64,000 bases of DNA from Streptomyces sp. ISL-96 (GCF_018614035.1 NZ_JAGGPA010000026.1:170330-234329); one strand, 5' to 3'. Numbered from the stretch's first letter, positions 17,700 through 26,234 are shown. The notes: generated by a model from the sequence alone, not told the origin. Made by a program: numbers and translations.

Positions 17700-17997
17700 G
17701 CGCCGCGGGCATCGGTTGCGCGTGCTCTTGTCCACAGCCCACGCCGAACCTTGTGCATTCAGGTGGGACGGATAGGAACAGCTGTGCCCCTTCTCCCTGA
17801 TCTGGGTTTTTCCCAGGCGGGGCAAGGGGCACGCCGTACGTCTCGGACGGCTCAGGCAGTCACACCGGCGTCAACACCCTGTGAGTTATCCACAGATCGT
17901 CTGACCTTTCCCCACCGTGTGGACAACGCTGTGGATAACCTCTGGTCAAGGCTTGCGCGGCCCAGGCGGGACAGGGCCTACTTGGCCCCTGCTCTGC
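17700..17997. promoter_or_regulatory. Convergent gap with a cluster of four DnaA boxes
   Basis: Four perfect 9-mers lie between the stops of the rhomboid and crgA genes. TTGTCCACA is at 17728-17736 and TTATCCACA at 17886-17894. In reverse orientation, TTGTCCACA is at 17918-17926 and TTATCCACA at 17930-17938. TTGTCCACA is the form preferred by Streptomyces DnaA. Three of the four lie within 53 bp. There is no dnaA or dnaN, so this is probably a DnaA-binding (titration or regulatory) site and not oriC. Confidence 0.75.
17784..17832. terminator. Two-tier hairpin between convergent genes
   Basis: An outer stem GTGCCCCTT/AAGGGGCAC encloses an inner hairpin CTGGG-TTTTT-CCCAG. It lies among the DnaA boxes. 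Confidence 0.5.
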
Positions 17998-18258
17998 CTA
18001 CTTCCACTGGGTGGAGACGCCGAAGCCGGCTGCGATGAAGCCGAATCCGACGACGATGTTCCAGTTGTCGAAGCTCTGGATCGGCAGATCGCCCTCGGTC
18101 ACGTAGAAGACCACGATCCAGGCGAGCCCGATGAGGAAGAGCGCCAACATCACCGGAGCCACCCAGCTGCGGTTCGTCAGCTTGATGCTCGTCGCCTGCT
18201 TCGAAGGCGCCGGTGGCGGCGTGAAGTCTGACTTCTTGCGGATACGTGACTTCGGCAC
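17998..18258 (-). CDS. crgA: Cell-division protein CrgA
   Basis: The 86-residue protein has a basic cytoplasmic N-terminus (MPKSRIRKKSDFTPPP) and two membrane helices (WVAPVMLALFLIGLAWIVVFYV and WNIVVGFGFIAAGFGVSTQWK), the standard CrgA layout. In Streptomyces CrgA inhibits Z-ring formation and coordinates sporulation septation; in mycobacteria it interacts with FtsZ, FtsQ, FtsI and CwsA. It is divergent from the DUF881 gene. Confidence 0.96.
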   Translation of the reverse strand: MPKSRIRKKSDFTPPPAPSKQATSIKLTNRSWVAPVMLALFLIGLAWIVVFYVTEGDLPIQSFDNWNIVVGFGFIAAGFGVSTQWK

Positions 18259-18400
18259 GAGGGACTCTCCTGTCGATGCGCTGCGTTACCGCGCAGGGAA
18301 CTGTGGCTGGCGCCCGGTGCGGGAGCGAAGGGGAACACTGCCCTCCCCCGGGCGTCCGTTAGCGTAGTGCTTCCGAGGCGTCGAAGGAGATAAGGGTACG

Positions 18401-19168
18401 TTGAGCAATTCTGCCGACTCTCCCACGGAACCTGCCCGGCGCCCCGCCCTGCGGCCGGTCAGATTGCTGACGGCCGGAGTTTTCGCGCTGGCCGGGCTCA
18501 TCTTCGTCACCAGCTTCAATACTGCCAAGGGCACCAATATCCGTACGGATGCCTCGCTGCTGAAGCTCTCCGACCTTATTGACCAGCGCAGCCACAAGAA
18601 CAAGGAACTGGACGAGTCGACGGCGTCCGTACGCGACGATGTCGACGCGCTCGCGCAGCGCGGCGACAGCAGTACGCAGGCCGAGGACGCGAAGCTCAAG
18701 GCGCTGGAGGCGGCCGCCGGCACCAAGAAGCTCGCCGGCCCCGGTCTCACCGTCACCCTCGACGACGCCCCGCCGAACGCCACGGCCAACCCCGGCTATC
18801 CCGAGCCGCAGCCCAACGACCTGGTCATCCACCAGCAGGACCTCCAGGCGGTCGTCAACGCTCTCTGGCAGGGCGGCGCCAAGGGCATCAGGGTCATGGA
18901 CCAGCGCCTGATCTCCACCAGCGCGGTGCGCTGCGTCGGCAACACCCTGATCCTCCAGGGCCGCGTCTACTCGCCGCCGTACAAGGTGACGGCGATCGGT
19001 GACCGGGACGAGCTCCAGCGGGCGCTGACGGCCTCCACGGCGCTCCAGAACTACCAGCTGTACGTGAAGGCGTACGGCCTCGGCTGGAAAGTCGACGAAC
19101 ACGAGGCGATGACTCTTCCCGGCTACTCGGGCACAGTGGATCTCCACTACGCGAAGCCTGTGAAGTAG
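18401..19168 (+). CDS. DUF881 family membrane-anchored protein
   Basis: The 255-residue protein has one N-terminal membrane helix (LLTAGVFALAGLIFVTSF), a coiled-coil segment (LLKLSDLIDQRSHKNKELDES) and an extracytoplasmic DUF881 domain ending VDLHYAKPVK. Start is TTG 18401, with AAGGAG about 11 nt upstream and no better start in the frame. DUF881 proteins sit near division genes in actinobacteria and Firmicutes. The neighbouring crgA and sortases suggest a cell-envelope role; the exact function is unknown. Confidence 0.88.
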   Translation: MSNSADSPTEPARRPALRPVRLLTAGVFALAGLIFVTSFNTAKGTNIRTDASLLKLSDLIDQRSHKNKELDESTASVRDDVDALAQRGDSSTQAEDAKLKALEAAAGTKKLAGPGLTVTLDDAPPNATANPGYPEPQPNDLVIHQQDLQAVVNALWQGGAKGIRVMDQRLISTSAVRCVGNTLILQGRVYSPPYKVTAIGDRDELQRALTASTALQNYQLYVKAYGLGWKVDEHEAMTLPGYSGTVDLHYAKPVK

Positions 19169-19188
19169 CCCCCGGGGGAGGCGTCCCG

Positions 19189-19869
19189 ATGCCGGTGCGA
19201 CTGATCGTGCGGACCTTCAGCGAACTGTGCGTCACCGTCGGCACCGTGATCGTGCTCTTTGTCGTGTACGTGATGTTCTGGACCGGGGTCAAGGCCGCCG
19301 ACGCGAGCGACGGGCAGATCGACCGGCTGCAGGACACGTGGGCGCACAGTCCCCTCCCGACGGCCACGACTTCGACCCCGCCCGCCCCCGAGGCGTACGA
19401 GCCGGGCCGTCCCTTCGCCGTGATGTACGTGCCGCGCTTCGGCAAGGACTGGGACTGGCCGGTCCTCGAGGGCACGCGGACCGAGACCCTGCAGAAGGGC
19501 CTCGGGCACTACGAGGGGACCGCGCGGCTCGGCGAGACGGGAAACTTCTCCGTCGCCGGTCACCGCCGTACGTACGGTGATCCCTTCAAGGACTTCCCGA
19601 AGCTGCGGCCCGGTGACGCGGTGGTGCTGACGGACGGGGCGACCTGGTTCACGTACCGGATCGCCGGCAGGCCGCACCGGACGGTGCCGAGCGACACCGG
19701 TGTGATCGACGACGTTCCCCGGAAGGCCGGTTTCGACGGTCCTGGGCGGTATCTGACACTGACCACGTGCGAGCCGGAGTGGGGCAGCAGCCACCGGCTG
19801 ATCGTGTGGGCGCACCTCGACGCGACCCAGCCCGTGGAGGACGGCAAGCCGCGCGCTTTGAGCGGCTGA
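19189..19869 (+). CDS. Class E sortase (first of three)
   Basis: The 226-residue transpeptidase has one N-terminal membrane anchor. The catalytic triad is readable: His in SVAGHRRTYGDP, Cys in TLTTCEPEWG and Arg in SSHRLIVWAH. Class E sortases join proteins bearing an LAXTG-like signal to the wall; in S. coelicolor they anchor long chaplins needed for aerial growth. It starts 20 nt after the DUF881 gene and is probably in the same operon. Confidence 0.93.
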   Translation: MPVRLIVRTFSELCVTVGTVIVLFVVYVMFWTGVKAADASDGQIDRLQDTWAHSPLPTATTSTPPAPEAYEPGRPFAVMYVPRFGKDWDWPVLEGTRTETLQKGLGHYEGTARLGETGNFSVAGHRRTYGDPFKDFPKLRPGDAVVLTDGATWFTYRIAGRPHRTVPSDTGVIDDVPRKAGFDGPGRYLTLTTCEPEWGSSHRLIVWAHLDATQPVEDGKPRALSG

Positions 19870-19927
19870 CCCACGAGCGTTCGCCGTCGCCCTTTACTCT
19901 GGGTTTCGACCGAACGGAAGGGACAGC

Positions 19928-20098
19928 ATGTACGGCTGGATCTGGCGGCATCTGCCGGGCAACGTATGGGTGCGGGCGATGATCTCGCTCGTACTGATCC
20001 TGGCGGTCGTCTACGCACTGTTCCAGTACGTCTTCCCGTGGGCGGAGCCCCTGCTTCCGTTCGGGGAATCGACGGTCGGCGGGGGGACGGACCAGTGA
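19928..20098 (+). CDS. Small membrane protein (56 aa)
   Basis: The short frame MYGWIWRHLPGNVWVRAMISL continues into one hydrophobic helix (LVLILAVVYALFQYVFPW) and a Gly-rich end. Its TGA overlaps the GTG of pabA (GTGA), showing translational coupling, and it is read in a chain between two sortase genes. It is a conserved-looking small membrane protein without a known role. Confidence 0.82.
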   Translation: MYGWIWRHLPGNVWVRAMISLVLILAVVYALFQYVFPWAEPLLPFGESTVGGGTDQ

Positions 20099-20733
20099 GC
20101 GCGCGGATCCTGGTCGTCGACAACTACGACAGCTTCGTCTTCAACCTCGTCCAGTACCTCTACCAACTCGGGGCCGAGTGCGAGGTGCTGCGCAACGACG
20201 AGGTGGAGCTGAGCCACGCCCAGGACGGCTTCGACGGCGTGCTGCTCTCGCCGGGCCCCGGTGCCCCCGAACAGGCGGGCGTGTGCGTCGACATGGTGCG
20301 GCACTGCGCCGCGACGGGTGTGCCGGTCTTCGGTGTCTGCCTGGGGATGCAGTCGATGGCGGTGGCGTACGGCGGTGTGGTGGGCCGGGCCCCCGAGTTG
20401 CTGCACGGCAAGACGTCCCCCGTGACGCACACGGGTGCCGGCGTTTTCGCCGGGCTTCCCTCGCCCTTCACGGCGACGCGCTACCACTCGCTGGCCGCCG
20501 AACCGGAGGCGCTGCCCGCCGAGCTGGAGGTCACGGCGCGCACGGCCGACGGGATCATCATGGGGCTGCGTCACCGGGATCTGCCGGTCGAGGGTGTGCA
20601 GTTCCACCCCGAGTCGGTGCTGACCGAACACGGGCATCTGATGCTGGCCAACTGGCTTGTGCGGTGCGGCGATCCGGGCGCGGTGGAGCGATCCGCCGGG
20701 CTCGCGCCGGTGGTGGGCAAGGCCGCCGCGTGA
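20095..20733 (+). CDS. pabA: Anthranilate/aminodeoxychorismate synthase glutamine amidotransferase subunit
   Basis: The 212-residue class I glutamine amidotransferase removes ammonia from glutamine and passes it to a chorismate-using partner for folate (PabB) or tryptophan (TrpE). Visible features are VVDNYDSFVFNLVQYL, LSPGPGAPEQAG, the nucleophile Cys in FGVCLGMQ, and His-Glu in GVQFHPESVLTEHG. The partner subunit is not nearby, so PabA and TrpG cannot be told apart. GTG 20095 overlaps the previous gene, and its TGA overlaps the GTG of the next sortase. Confidence 0.92.
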   Translation: MSARILVVDNYDSFVFNLVQYLYQLGAECEVLRNDEVELSHAQDGFDGVLLSPGPGAPEQAGVCVDMVRHCAATGVPVFGVCLGMQSMAVAYGGVVGRAPELLHGKTSPVTHTGAGVFAGLPSPFTATRYHSLAAEPEALPAELEVTARTADGIIMGLRHRDLPVEGVQFHPESVLTEHGHLMLANWLVRCGDPGAVERSAGLAPVVGKAAA

Positions 20734-22070
20734 CGGCGCTCCGCCCCGAACACGACGCCGGCCGGGAAGCCTCGTACGGGCAGGGCGCGTACGGGGCGGC
20801 GGGCGCGTTCGAGGCGGCGGTGGATCAGCTCGCGGATCCACTGAATGATCCGCTGCCGGGGCAGGAGCGGCCGGCAGCGGCCGTGGACCCGGTGCCTGGT
20901 CCCGGCACCGGCGCTGGCCTTGGCCCTAGCCCTGGCCCTGAAGCCACTTCGCCGTGGTTCCGGTCGGGGACGGTGCCGCAGGCCGCGCAGCAGCCGGATC
21001 CGGCGTACGGGCAGCCGCAGTACGTGCCGCACCCCGTACAAGAGCCTGTACAGGCCGTTCAGGAGCCCCAGCAGCCCCTCCAGCAGCCTCAGGTGCGGTA
21101 CGACTCCCCGGAGCACCCGCAGGGCTTGTACGGCGGCCAGCAGCCCGTAGCGGCCCCCGAGCCGGTGTTCGACGACGAGACCGTGGCCCTGCGGACGGAC
21201 GACACCCGGCGAATAGCCGATGCCGGGCCGGGGCCGGGGCCGGTCACGCCGCCCGCGCCGGTCACCGGTGGCCGCGCGGAGCGCCGCAGAGCCGCCAAGG
21301 CCAAGGGGCATGGAACCCGAGGCAAATCCCCCGAGCCGGAGCGGAGCGCCGAGGCGCCGCGCACCCGCCTTGAGGCCAGGCGCGCGGCGCGCGCCGCCAA
21401 GGACAGCCCGGCCGTCGTCGCCAGCCGTTTCTTCGGGGAAATGTTCATCACGCTGGGCGTGCTGATGCTGCTGTTCGTCACGTACCAGCTGTGGTGGACC
21501 AATGTCCGTTCCGGCTGGTTCGCGGGCAACGAGACGGAGAAGATCCAGGAGGGCTGGGACCAGGGGCGCAAGCCGGGGGCGTTCGAGCCGGGCCAGGGTT
21601 TCGCCATCATGCACATTCCCAAGCTGGACGTCGTCGTCCCGATCGCCGAGGGCATCGACAAGGCGCGGGTCCTCGACAACGGCATGGTGGGCCACTATGC
21701 GGAGGGCAAGCTCAAGACGGCGATGCCGTCGGACAAGCAGGGCAACTTCGCGGTCGCGGGGCACCGCAACACCCACGGCGAACCGTTCCGGTACATCAAC
21801 CAGCTGAAACCGGGCGATCCGATCGTCGTCGAGACGCAGGACACGTACTACACGTACGAGATGGCGAGCATCCTGGAGCAGACCCCGCCGTCGAACGTGG
21901 CCGTGATCGCGCCGGTGCCGCCGGGTTCCGGATTCACCAGGCCCGGCAGGTACATCACGCTGACGACCTGCACGCCGGAGTTCACGAGTACGTACCGAAT
22001 GATCGTGTGGGGCAAGATGGTCGACGAACGGCCGCGCAGTGAGGGGCAACCCGACGCGCTCGTCGGCTGA
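20730..22070 (+). CDS. Class E sortase with a long disordered N-terminal region (second of three)
   Basis: The 446-residue protein has about 230 residues of Pro/Gln/Gly/Arg-rich cytoplasmic sequence before its membrane anchor (FFGEMFITLGVLMLLFVTYQLWW). The sortase domain carries His in AVAGHRNTHGEP, Cys in TLTTCTPEFT and Arg in TYRMIVWG. GTG 20730 overlaps the pabA stop. The long N-terminal tail is unusual for a sortase and could be a docking or phosphorylation region, given the kinase cluster nearby; that is speculation. Confidence 0.9.
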   Translation: MTALRPEHDAGREASYGQGAYGAAGAFEAAVDQLADPLNDPLPGQERPAAAVDPVPGPGTGAGLGPSPGPEATSPWFRSGTVPQAAQQPDPAYGQPQYVPHPVQEPVQAVQEPQQPLQQPQVRYDSPEHPQGLYGGQQPVAAPEPVFDDETVALRTDDTRRIADAGPGPGPVTPPAPVTGGRAERRRAAKAKGHGTRGKSPEPERSAEAPRTRLEARRAARAAKDSPAVVASRFFGEMFITLGVLMLLFVTYQLWWTNVRSGWFAGNETEKIQEGWDQGRKPGAFEPGQGFAIMHIPKLDVVVPIAEGIDKARVLDNGMVGHYAEGKLKTAMPSDKQGNFAVAGHRNTHGEPFRYINQLKPGDPIVVETQDTYYTYEMASILEQTPPSNVAVIAPVPPGSGFTRPGRYITLTTCTPEFTSTYRMIVWGKMVDERPRSEGQPDALVG

Positions 22071-22121
22071 GACCGAGCCGGCCGGACGCGATGCAAGAGA
22101 CTCAGGACGGGGACGGGTGCG

Positions 22122-22868
22122 GTGGCAGCCAGGACGACCGAGCAGGACGAGCAGAGCGGCACGGCCGTGCCCGCGTCGGCACCCGCTGCTGCGGGACGGC
22201 GGAAGCGTGGACGTATCGCGGGCGCTGTCAGCGTCTTCGGGGAGCTGCTGATCACGGCGGGCCTGATCCTCGGCCTCTTCGTCGTCTACTCGCTGTGGTG
22301 GACGAACGTGCTGGCCGACCGCGACGCGGACAAGCAGGGCAACGAGGTGCGTGACCGGTGGGCGGGTGGCCCCGGGGCCCTCGACACGAAGGACGGCATC
22401 GGCTTCCTGCACGTACCCGCGATGAAGAACGGCGAGATCCTGGTCAGGAAGGGCACCGACTCAAAGGGTCTCAACCGCGGTGTCGCCGGCTACTACACGG
22501 ACCCGGTCAAGTCGGCGCTGCCGTCGGACAAGCAGGGCAACTTCTCGCTGGCGGCGCACCGGGACGGTCACGGCGCGAAGTTCCACAACATCGACAGGCT
22601 GAAGGACGGGGACTCGGTCGTCTTCGAGACGAAGGACACCTGGTACGTCTACAAGGTGTACGCGAAGCTGCCCGAGACCTCGAAGTACAACGTGGACGTA
22701 CTGAAGCCGGTCCCGAAGGAGTCGGGCAAGAAGAAGCCCGGCCGCTACATCACGCTGACGACGTGCACGCCGGTGTACACGTCGAAGTACCGGTACGTCG
22801 TGTGGGGCGAGCTGGAGCGTACGGAAAAGGTCGACAGACACCGGATGCCGCCGGCGGAGCTGCGCTAG
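22122..22868 (+). CDS. Class E sortase (third of three)
   Basis: The 248-residue paralogue has a short basic N-terminus, one membrane helix (GELLITAGLILGLFVVYSLWW) and the catalytic residues His in SLAAHRDGHG, Cys in TLTTCTPVYT and Arg in KYRYVVWGE. It is closer to the second copy than to the first (shared LPSDKQGNF, PGRYITLTTCTP), suggesting local duplication. GTG 22122 is the start. Confidence 0.9.
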   Translation: MAARTTEQDEQSGTAVPASAPAAAGRRKRGRIAGAVSVFGELLITAGLILGLFVVYSLWWTNVLADRDADKQGNEVRDRWAGGPGALDTKDGIGFLHVPAMKNGEILVRKGTDSKGLNRGVAGYYTDPVKSALPSDKQGNFSLAAHRDGHGAKFHNIDRLKDGDSVVFETKDTWYVYKVYAKLPETSKYNVDVLKPVPKESGKKKPGRYITLTTCTPVYTSKYRYVVWGELERTEKVDRHRMPPAELR

Positions 22869-22882
22869 CGTGACCATGAGCT

Positions 22883-22927
22883 GGGCCCGAAGCCGCAACT
22901 TCGATTTGCGACTTCGGGCCCTTTTTT
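22883..22927 (+). terminator. Terminator of the sortase operon
   Basis: GGGCCCGAAG pairs with CTTCGGGCCC, with extra pairing inside (CCGCAA/TTGCGA), followed by TTTTTT. Confidence 0.9.
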
Positions 22928-22943
22928 GCGGACTGGACTGCTG

Positions 22944-23972
22944 CTAGCGCAGGACTTCCAGCGTCGCGCCTGCGCTCCAGGATTCCAGCAGGCCGCGGTG
23001 TACGGCGGTGACGCCGGCCTGGGCGGCGATGGCGAGTGACTCGGGTGAGAACGGGCAGGTCGCGGCGTACACGGCCACGTCCGCCTGGTGCAGGGTCTTG
23101 GTGCCGACGAACTTCTGCATCTCTCCGCTCCACACGGAGCGGTACGGAGCCCGGTGCTTGCACTGCACGACGAACCGGCGCCCGTCGGCCGTACGACCGC
23201 TGATGTCCGCCCCACGGTCGCCGCTTCCGCCGTGGATCTCGACGTCGGTGCAGCCGTCGCGGCGGAGCAGCTGGGCCACGTGCTCCTCGAACTCCCGCCA
23301 GTTCATGCCGTCGATGGCAGCCATCACCCCGGCGAGGCCGCGCTGCCCCTGCACCCGCTCCAGCCGCACCAGCCGCACGTCGTGCTGGACGAGCTTGCGC
23401 TCGATGCGCTGCACGTCGTCGCGGAGGGAGATGAGCTCCTTGCGCTGCTCGCCCGAGGATTCGATGAGGGCGTTGAACATGGGGACGACGGCCTTGCCGA
23501 GGATGTCGGTGATGCGTCGGTCGATGCGGTCGTCGAGGGGGTCAGGGGCTGTGGGGACAAAGTTATCCACAGGCTGCGTGCGGGCGGTGTATTCGGCGTC
23601 GAGGAGGTACGTACGCACCTGACGTGCGGTTTCGCTGTCGCGGAGCAGCATGGCGACGTTGAGGACGGTGCGCCGGGAGAACAGTGCGAGGGTCGGTGTG
23701 TGCGACTGGATCCCACTGAGCTCCTTAAAGGAGCTCAGTTCTGTACCTGACAAAACGCGGTAGCCGTTGGCTGTCAGCTCGTCACGGTGATCAAGCACCA
23801 AGGAGCGGATGGCCTTAACGCCGACCTGGAAGTAGGCGGCGACCATCGCCGTCGTGACGTGCATGCCGTCCGGCAGTAGCGACAGTGCCTTGACCCTGTT
23901 GAGTACGTCGGTCCGGGTGGCCACGCTCTCGCGCAGTGACTTCGACTCCAGGAGAACGGTCTCGTTGAGCAT
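22944..23972 (-). CDS. Mrr-type restriction-endonuclease-domain protein with an N-terminal DNA-binding-like region
   Basis: From ATG 23972 the protein has 342 residues; ATG 24092 (MKSNDTPKHE, with AAGGGGG upstream) is a good alternative. The C-terminal domain has the PD-(D/E)XK pattern of Mrr-like nucleases: WREFEEHVAQLLRRDGC, Asp in GDRGADISG, and VVQCKH. The N-terminal half (VTTAMVAAYFQVGVKAIRSLVLDHRDEL) resembles phage antirepressor or KilA-like modules, and a heptad-like coiled coil links the halves. It could act on foreign or modified DNA. It interrupts the otherwise conserved sortase-pknB order and contains two matched palindromes (see findings). Confidence 0.75.
   Translation of the reverse strand: MLNETVLLESKSLRESVATRTDVLNRVKALSLLPDGMHVTTAMVAAYFQVGVKAIRSLVLDHRDELTANGYRVLSGTELSSFKELSGIQSHTPTLALFSRRTVLNVAMLLRDSETARQVRTYLLDAEYTARTQPVDNFVPTAPDPLDDRIDRRITDILGKAVVPMFNALIESSGEQRKELISLRDDVQRIERKLVQHDVRLVRLERVQGQRGLAGVMAAIDGMNWREFEEHVAQLLRRDGCTDVEIHGGSGDRGADISGRTADGRRFVVQCKHRAPYRSVWSGEMQKFVGTKTLHQADVAVYAATCPFSPESLAIAAQAGVTAVHRGLLESWSAGATLEVLR
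23715..23739. repeat. 25-nt palindrome A (inside the nuclease gene)
   Basis: ACTGAG-N13-CTCAGT with near-complete internal symmetry (CTCCTT/AAGGAG). It shares its outer 6-mers and length with the copy at 24000-24024. Confidence 0.75.
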
Positions 23973-23999
23973 GTTCCTTGGCCCTTGCTCGATGGCCTG

Positions 24000-24024
24000 A
24001 CTGAGTTGCTTGCAGCAACTCAGT
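24000..24024. promoter_or_regulatory. 25-nt palindrome B, candidate operator
   Basis: ACTGAG-N13-CTCAGT again, with a different core (TTGCTTGCAGCAA). It lies 28 nt upstream of the ATG at 23972, where an autoregulatory operator would be expected if that start is used. Confidence 0.55.
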
Positions 24025-24135
24025 GGTGAGCTGCTTAACGAGTCCGTACATATGAAGACACGCTCGTGTTTCGGTGTGTCGTTCGACTTCATGTAGACAG
24101 GCCCCCTTGAAGGGTTCAGTGCCGAGGCAAGCAAG

Positions 24136-24171
24136 AAGGGCCGTGGACTTCTCTCGAAGTCCACGGCCCTT
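24136..24171. terminator. Terminator downstream of pknB
   Basis: AAGGGCCGTGGACTT and its exact 15-nt complement surround CTCTCG. It ends the pknB operon and also argues against nuclease start codons beyond about 24130. Confidence 0.85.
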
Positions 24172-24194
24172 CCGCGTGCTGCACCCAGGGCGGG

Positions 24195-26234
24195 CTAGTC
24201 GCTGTCGCCGCCGCGGCCGAAGCCGCCGCCGAAGAGGCCGCCGGCGTCGTTGCCGCCGCCGTTGTTGCCCCCGTCACCGCCTCCGCCGTCACCGCCACCG
24301 CCGCCGCCGGCCACGGTGGTCAGGTTGACCGCGGTGCCCTTGGGGACCTGCTGGCCTGCCGCGGGCTGGGTGAGGACGACGATGGCCTCGTCGTCCTGGG
24401 GCTCGGTGATCGTGCCGACGGTCAGGCCGGCGTCCTCGATCGCCTTGCGGGCGTCCTTGACCTTCTGGCCGGTCGCGGCCGGTACCGCGACCTGTTCCTG
24501 GGCGGGGGCCTTCGCGACGGTCAGGGTGATGGTGCCGCCCTTGTCGGTCTGGCTGTTGCCCACCGGGTCCTGCTTGATGACCGTGTTCGGGGGCTGGGTC
24601 GATTCTTCCTCGACGACGGAGACCTGGAAGCCGAGGTCCGTCAGCTGCTTCTTGGCCGCGTCGACGTTCTGACCGACGACCGGCGGGACGTCCGCCTTGG
24701 TCGACTTGGCGATGGAGATGACGACTGTCTCGCCCTTCTCCGCCTTTGTGCCGCCCGGCGGGTCCTGGTTGACGACCGTGCCGGGTGCCTTCTCGGACTC
24801 GACCTGCTTGGTGTCGACGTCGAAGCCCTTGTCTTCGAGGTTCTTGGTGGCCCGGTCCCTCGTCTGGTCCATGACGTCGGGGACTTCGATCTTCGGAGCG
24901 CCCGTGGAGACGACGACCGTGATGGTGTCGCCTTCCTGGACCTCCTGGCCGCTGTCCGGGGACTGGCTGCAGATCTTGCCCTTGGGCTGCTCTTCGCACT
25001 CCTTGCGCTCTCCGACCTGGACGGTGAGGTCGGCGTTCGTGCCGAGATCCTTCGCCTTGGCGAGGGTCTCGCCGACCAGGAGCGGCACCGTGCGGGTGCC
25101 CTTGTCGCTTTCGCCGCTGAAGATCGCCTTGCCGATCAGGATCGCGCCGACGAGGACGAGGATGCCCGCGAGGACGAGCAGGATCGTCGAGAGGTTGCTT
25201 TTCTTCTGCTGCCTGCGGCGGTCCGGGCGGTCGTCGTAGCCGTAGCCGCCGTCGTCCGGGTTGACCGGCGGGAGCATCGACGTGGGGGCACCGCCGCCGT
25301 CGGCCGAGCGCATCGCCGTGGTGGGGTGATCGTCGCCGTGGCCGCCGTAGCCGCCGTACCCGACCGCGCCGAGCGCGGAGGTGGCCGCGACGGGCTGGCC
25401 GTCGAGGCAGGCCTCGATGTCGGCGCGCATCTCGTCGGCGGACTGGTAGCGGTAGTCGGGGTCCTTGACCAGCGCCTTCAGGACAATGGCGTCCATTTCG
25501 GGCGTGATCTCGGCGTCGAAGTTCGACGGGGGCTGCGGTTCTTCCCGTACGTGCTGGTAGGCGACCGCGACCGGGGAGTCCCCGATGAAGGGCGGGCGTA
25601 CGGTCAGCAGCTCGTAGAGCAGGCAGCCGGTGGAGTAGAGGTCCGAGCGGGCGTCGACCTGCTCGCCCTTGGCCTGCTCCGGGGAGAGGTACTGGGCGGT
25701 TCCGATGACCGCGGCCGTCTGCGTCATGGTCATGCCGGAGTCGCCCATGGCGCGGGCGATGCCGAAGTCCATGACCTTGACCTGGCCGGTGCGCGTCAGC
25801 ATGACGTTCGCCGGCTTGATGTCGCGGTGCACGATCTGGGCGCGGTGCGAGTATTCGAGCGCCTGGAGGATGCCTACGGTCATTTCCAGGGTGCGCTCGG
25901 GCAGCAGCTTGCGGCCGGAGTGCAGCAGCTCACGCAGGGTCGACCCGTCGACGTACTCCATCACGATGTACGGGATGGAGACGTTGTCGACGTAGTCCTC
26001 GCCGGTGTCGTAGACCGCGACGATCGCCGGGTGGTTCAGCGAGGCCGCGGACTGGGCCTCGCGGCGGAACCGGGCCTGGAAGGACGGGTCGCGCGCGAGA
26101 TCCACCCGCAGCGTCTTCACGGCGACGGTGCGGCCGAGCCGGGTGTCGTGCGCGATGTAGACCTCGGCCATGCCACCACGGCCGAGCACCGAGCCCAGCT
26201 CGTACCGGCCGCCGAGGCGACGCGGCTCTTCCAT
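24195..26234 (-). CDS. pknB: PASTA-domain serine/threonine kinase PknB
   Basis: The 679-residue kinase senses peptidoglycan and phosphorylates growth and division proteins. It has the Gly loop GRGGMAEVY (residues 18-26), Lys40, HRDIKPANV, MDFGIARAM and GTAQYLSPEQ. One membrane helix near residue 355 (STILLVLAGILVLVGAILIG) is followed by four PASTA repeats, each with VP(x)n-G and GxxV-x-QDP patterns, and a Gly/Asp tail. ATG 26234 (MEEPRRLGGRYEL) is the family start. It is the last gene of the fhaA-to-pknB set, with 169 nt between it and pbpA, so it may also have its own promoter. Confidence 0.96.
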   Translation of the reverse strand: MEEPRRLGGRYELGSVLGRGGMAEVYIAHDTRLGRTVAVKTLRVDLARDPSFQARFRREAQSAASLNHPAIVAVYDTGEDYVDNVSIPYIVMEYVDGSTLRELLHSGRKLLPERTLEMTVGILQALEYSHRAQIVHRDIKPANVMLTRTGQVKVMDFGIARAMGDSGMTMTQTAAVIGTAQYLSPEQAKGEQVDARSDLYSTGCLLYELLTVRPPFIGDSPVAVAYQHVREEPQPPSNFDAEITPEMDAIVLKALVKDPDYRYQSADEMRADIEACLDGQPVAATSALGAVGYGGYGGHGDDHPTTAMRSADGGGAPTSMLPPVNPDDGGYGYDDRPDRRRQQKKSNLSTILLVLAGILVLVGAILIGKAIFSGESDKGTRTVPLLVGETLAKAKDLGTNADLTVQVGERKECEEQPKGKICSQSPDSGQEVQEGDTITVVVSTGAPKIEVPDVMDQTRDRATKNLEDKGFDVDTKQVESEKAPGTVVNQDPPGGTKAEKGETVVISIAKSTKADVPPVVGQNVDAAKKQLTDLGFQVSVVEEESTQPPNTVIKQDPVGNSQTDKGGTITLTVAKAPAQEQVAVPAATGQKVKDARKAIEDAGLTVGTITEPQDDEAIVVLTQPAAGQQVPKGTAVNLTTVAGGGGGGDGGGGDGGNNGGGNDAGGLFGGGFGRGGDSD

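Noticed and set aside
17700..17997. The DnaA-box cluster as the replication origin
   Set aside because: Only four boxes, and no dnaA or dnaN on the flanks; Streptomyces oriC has many more boxes between those genes.
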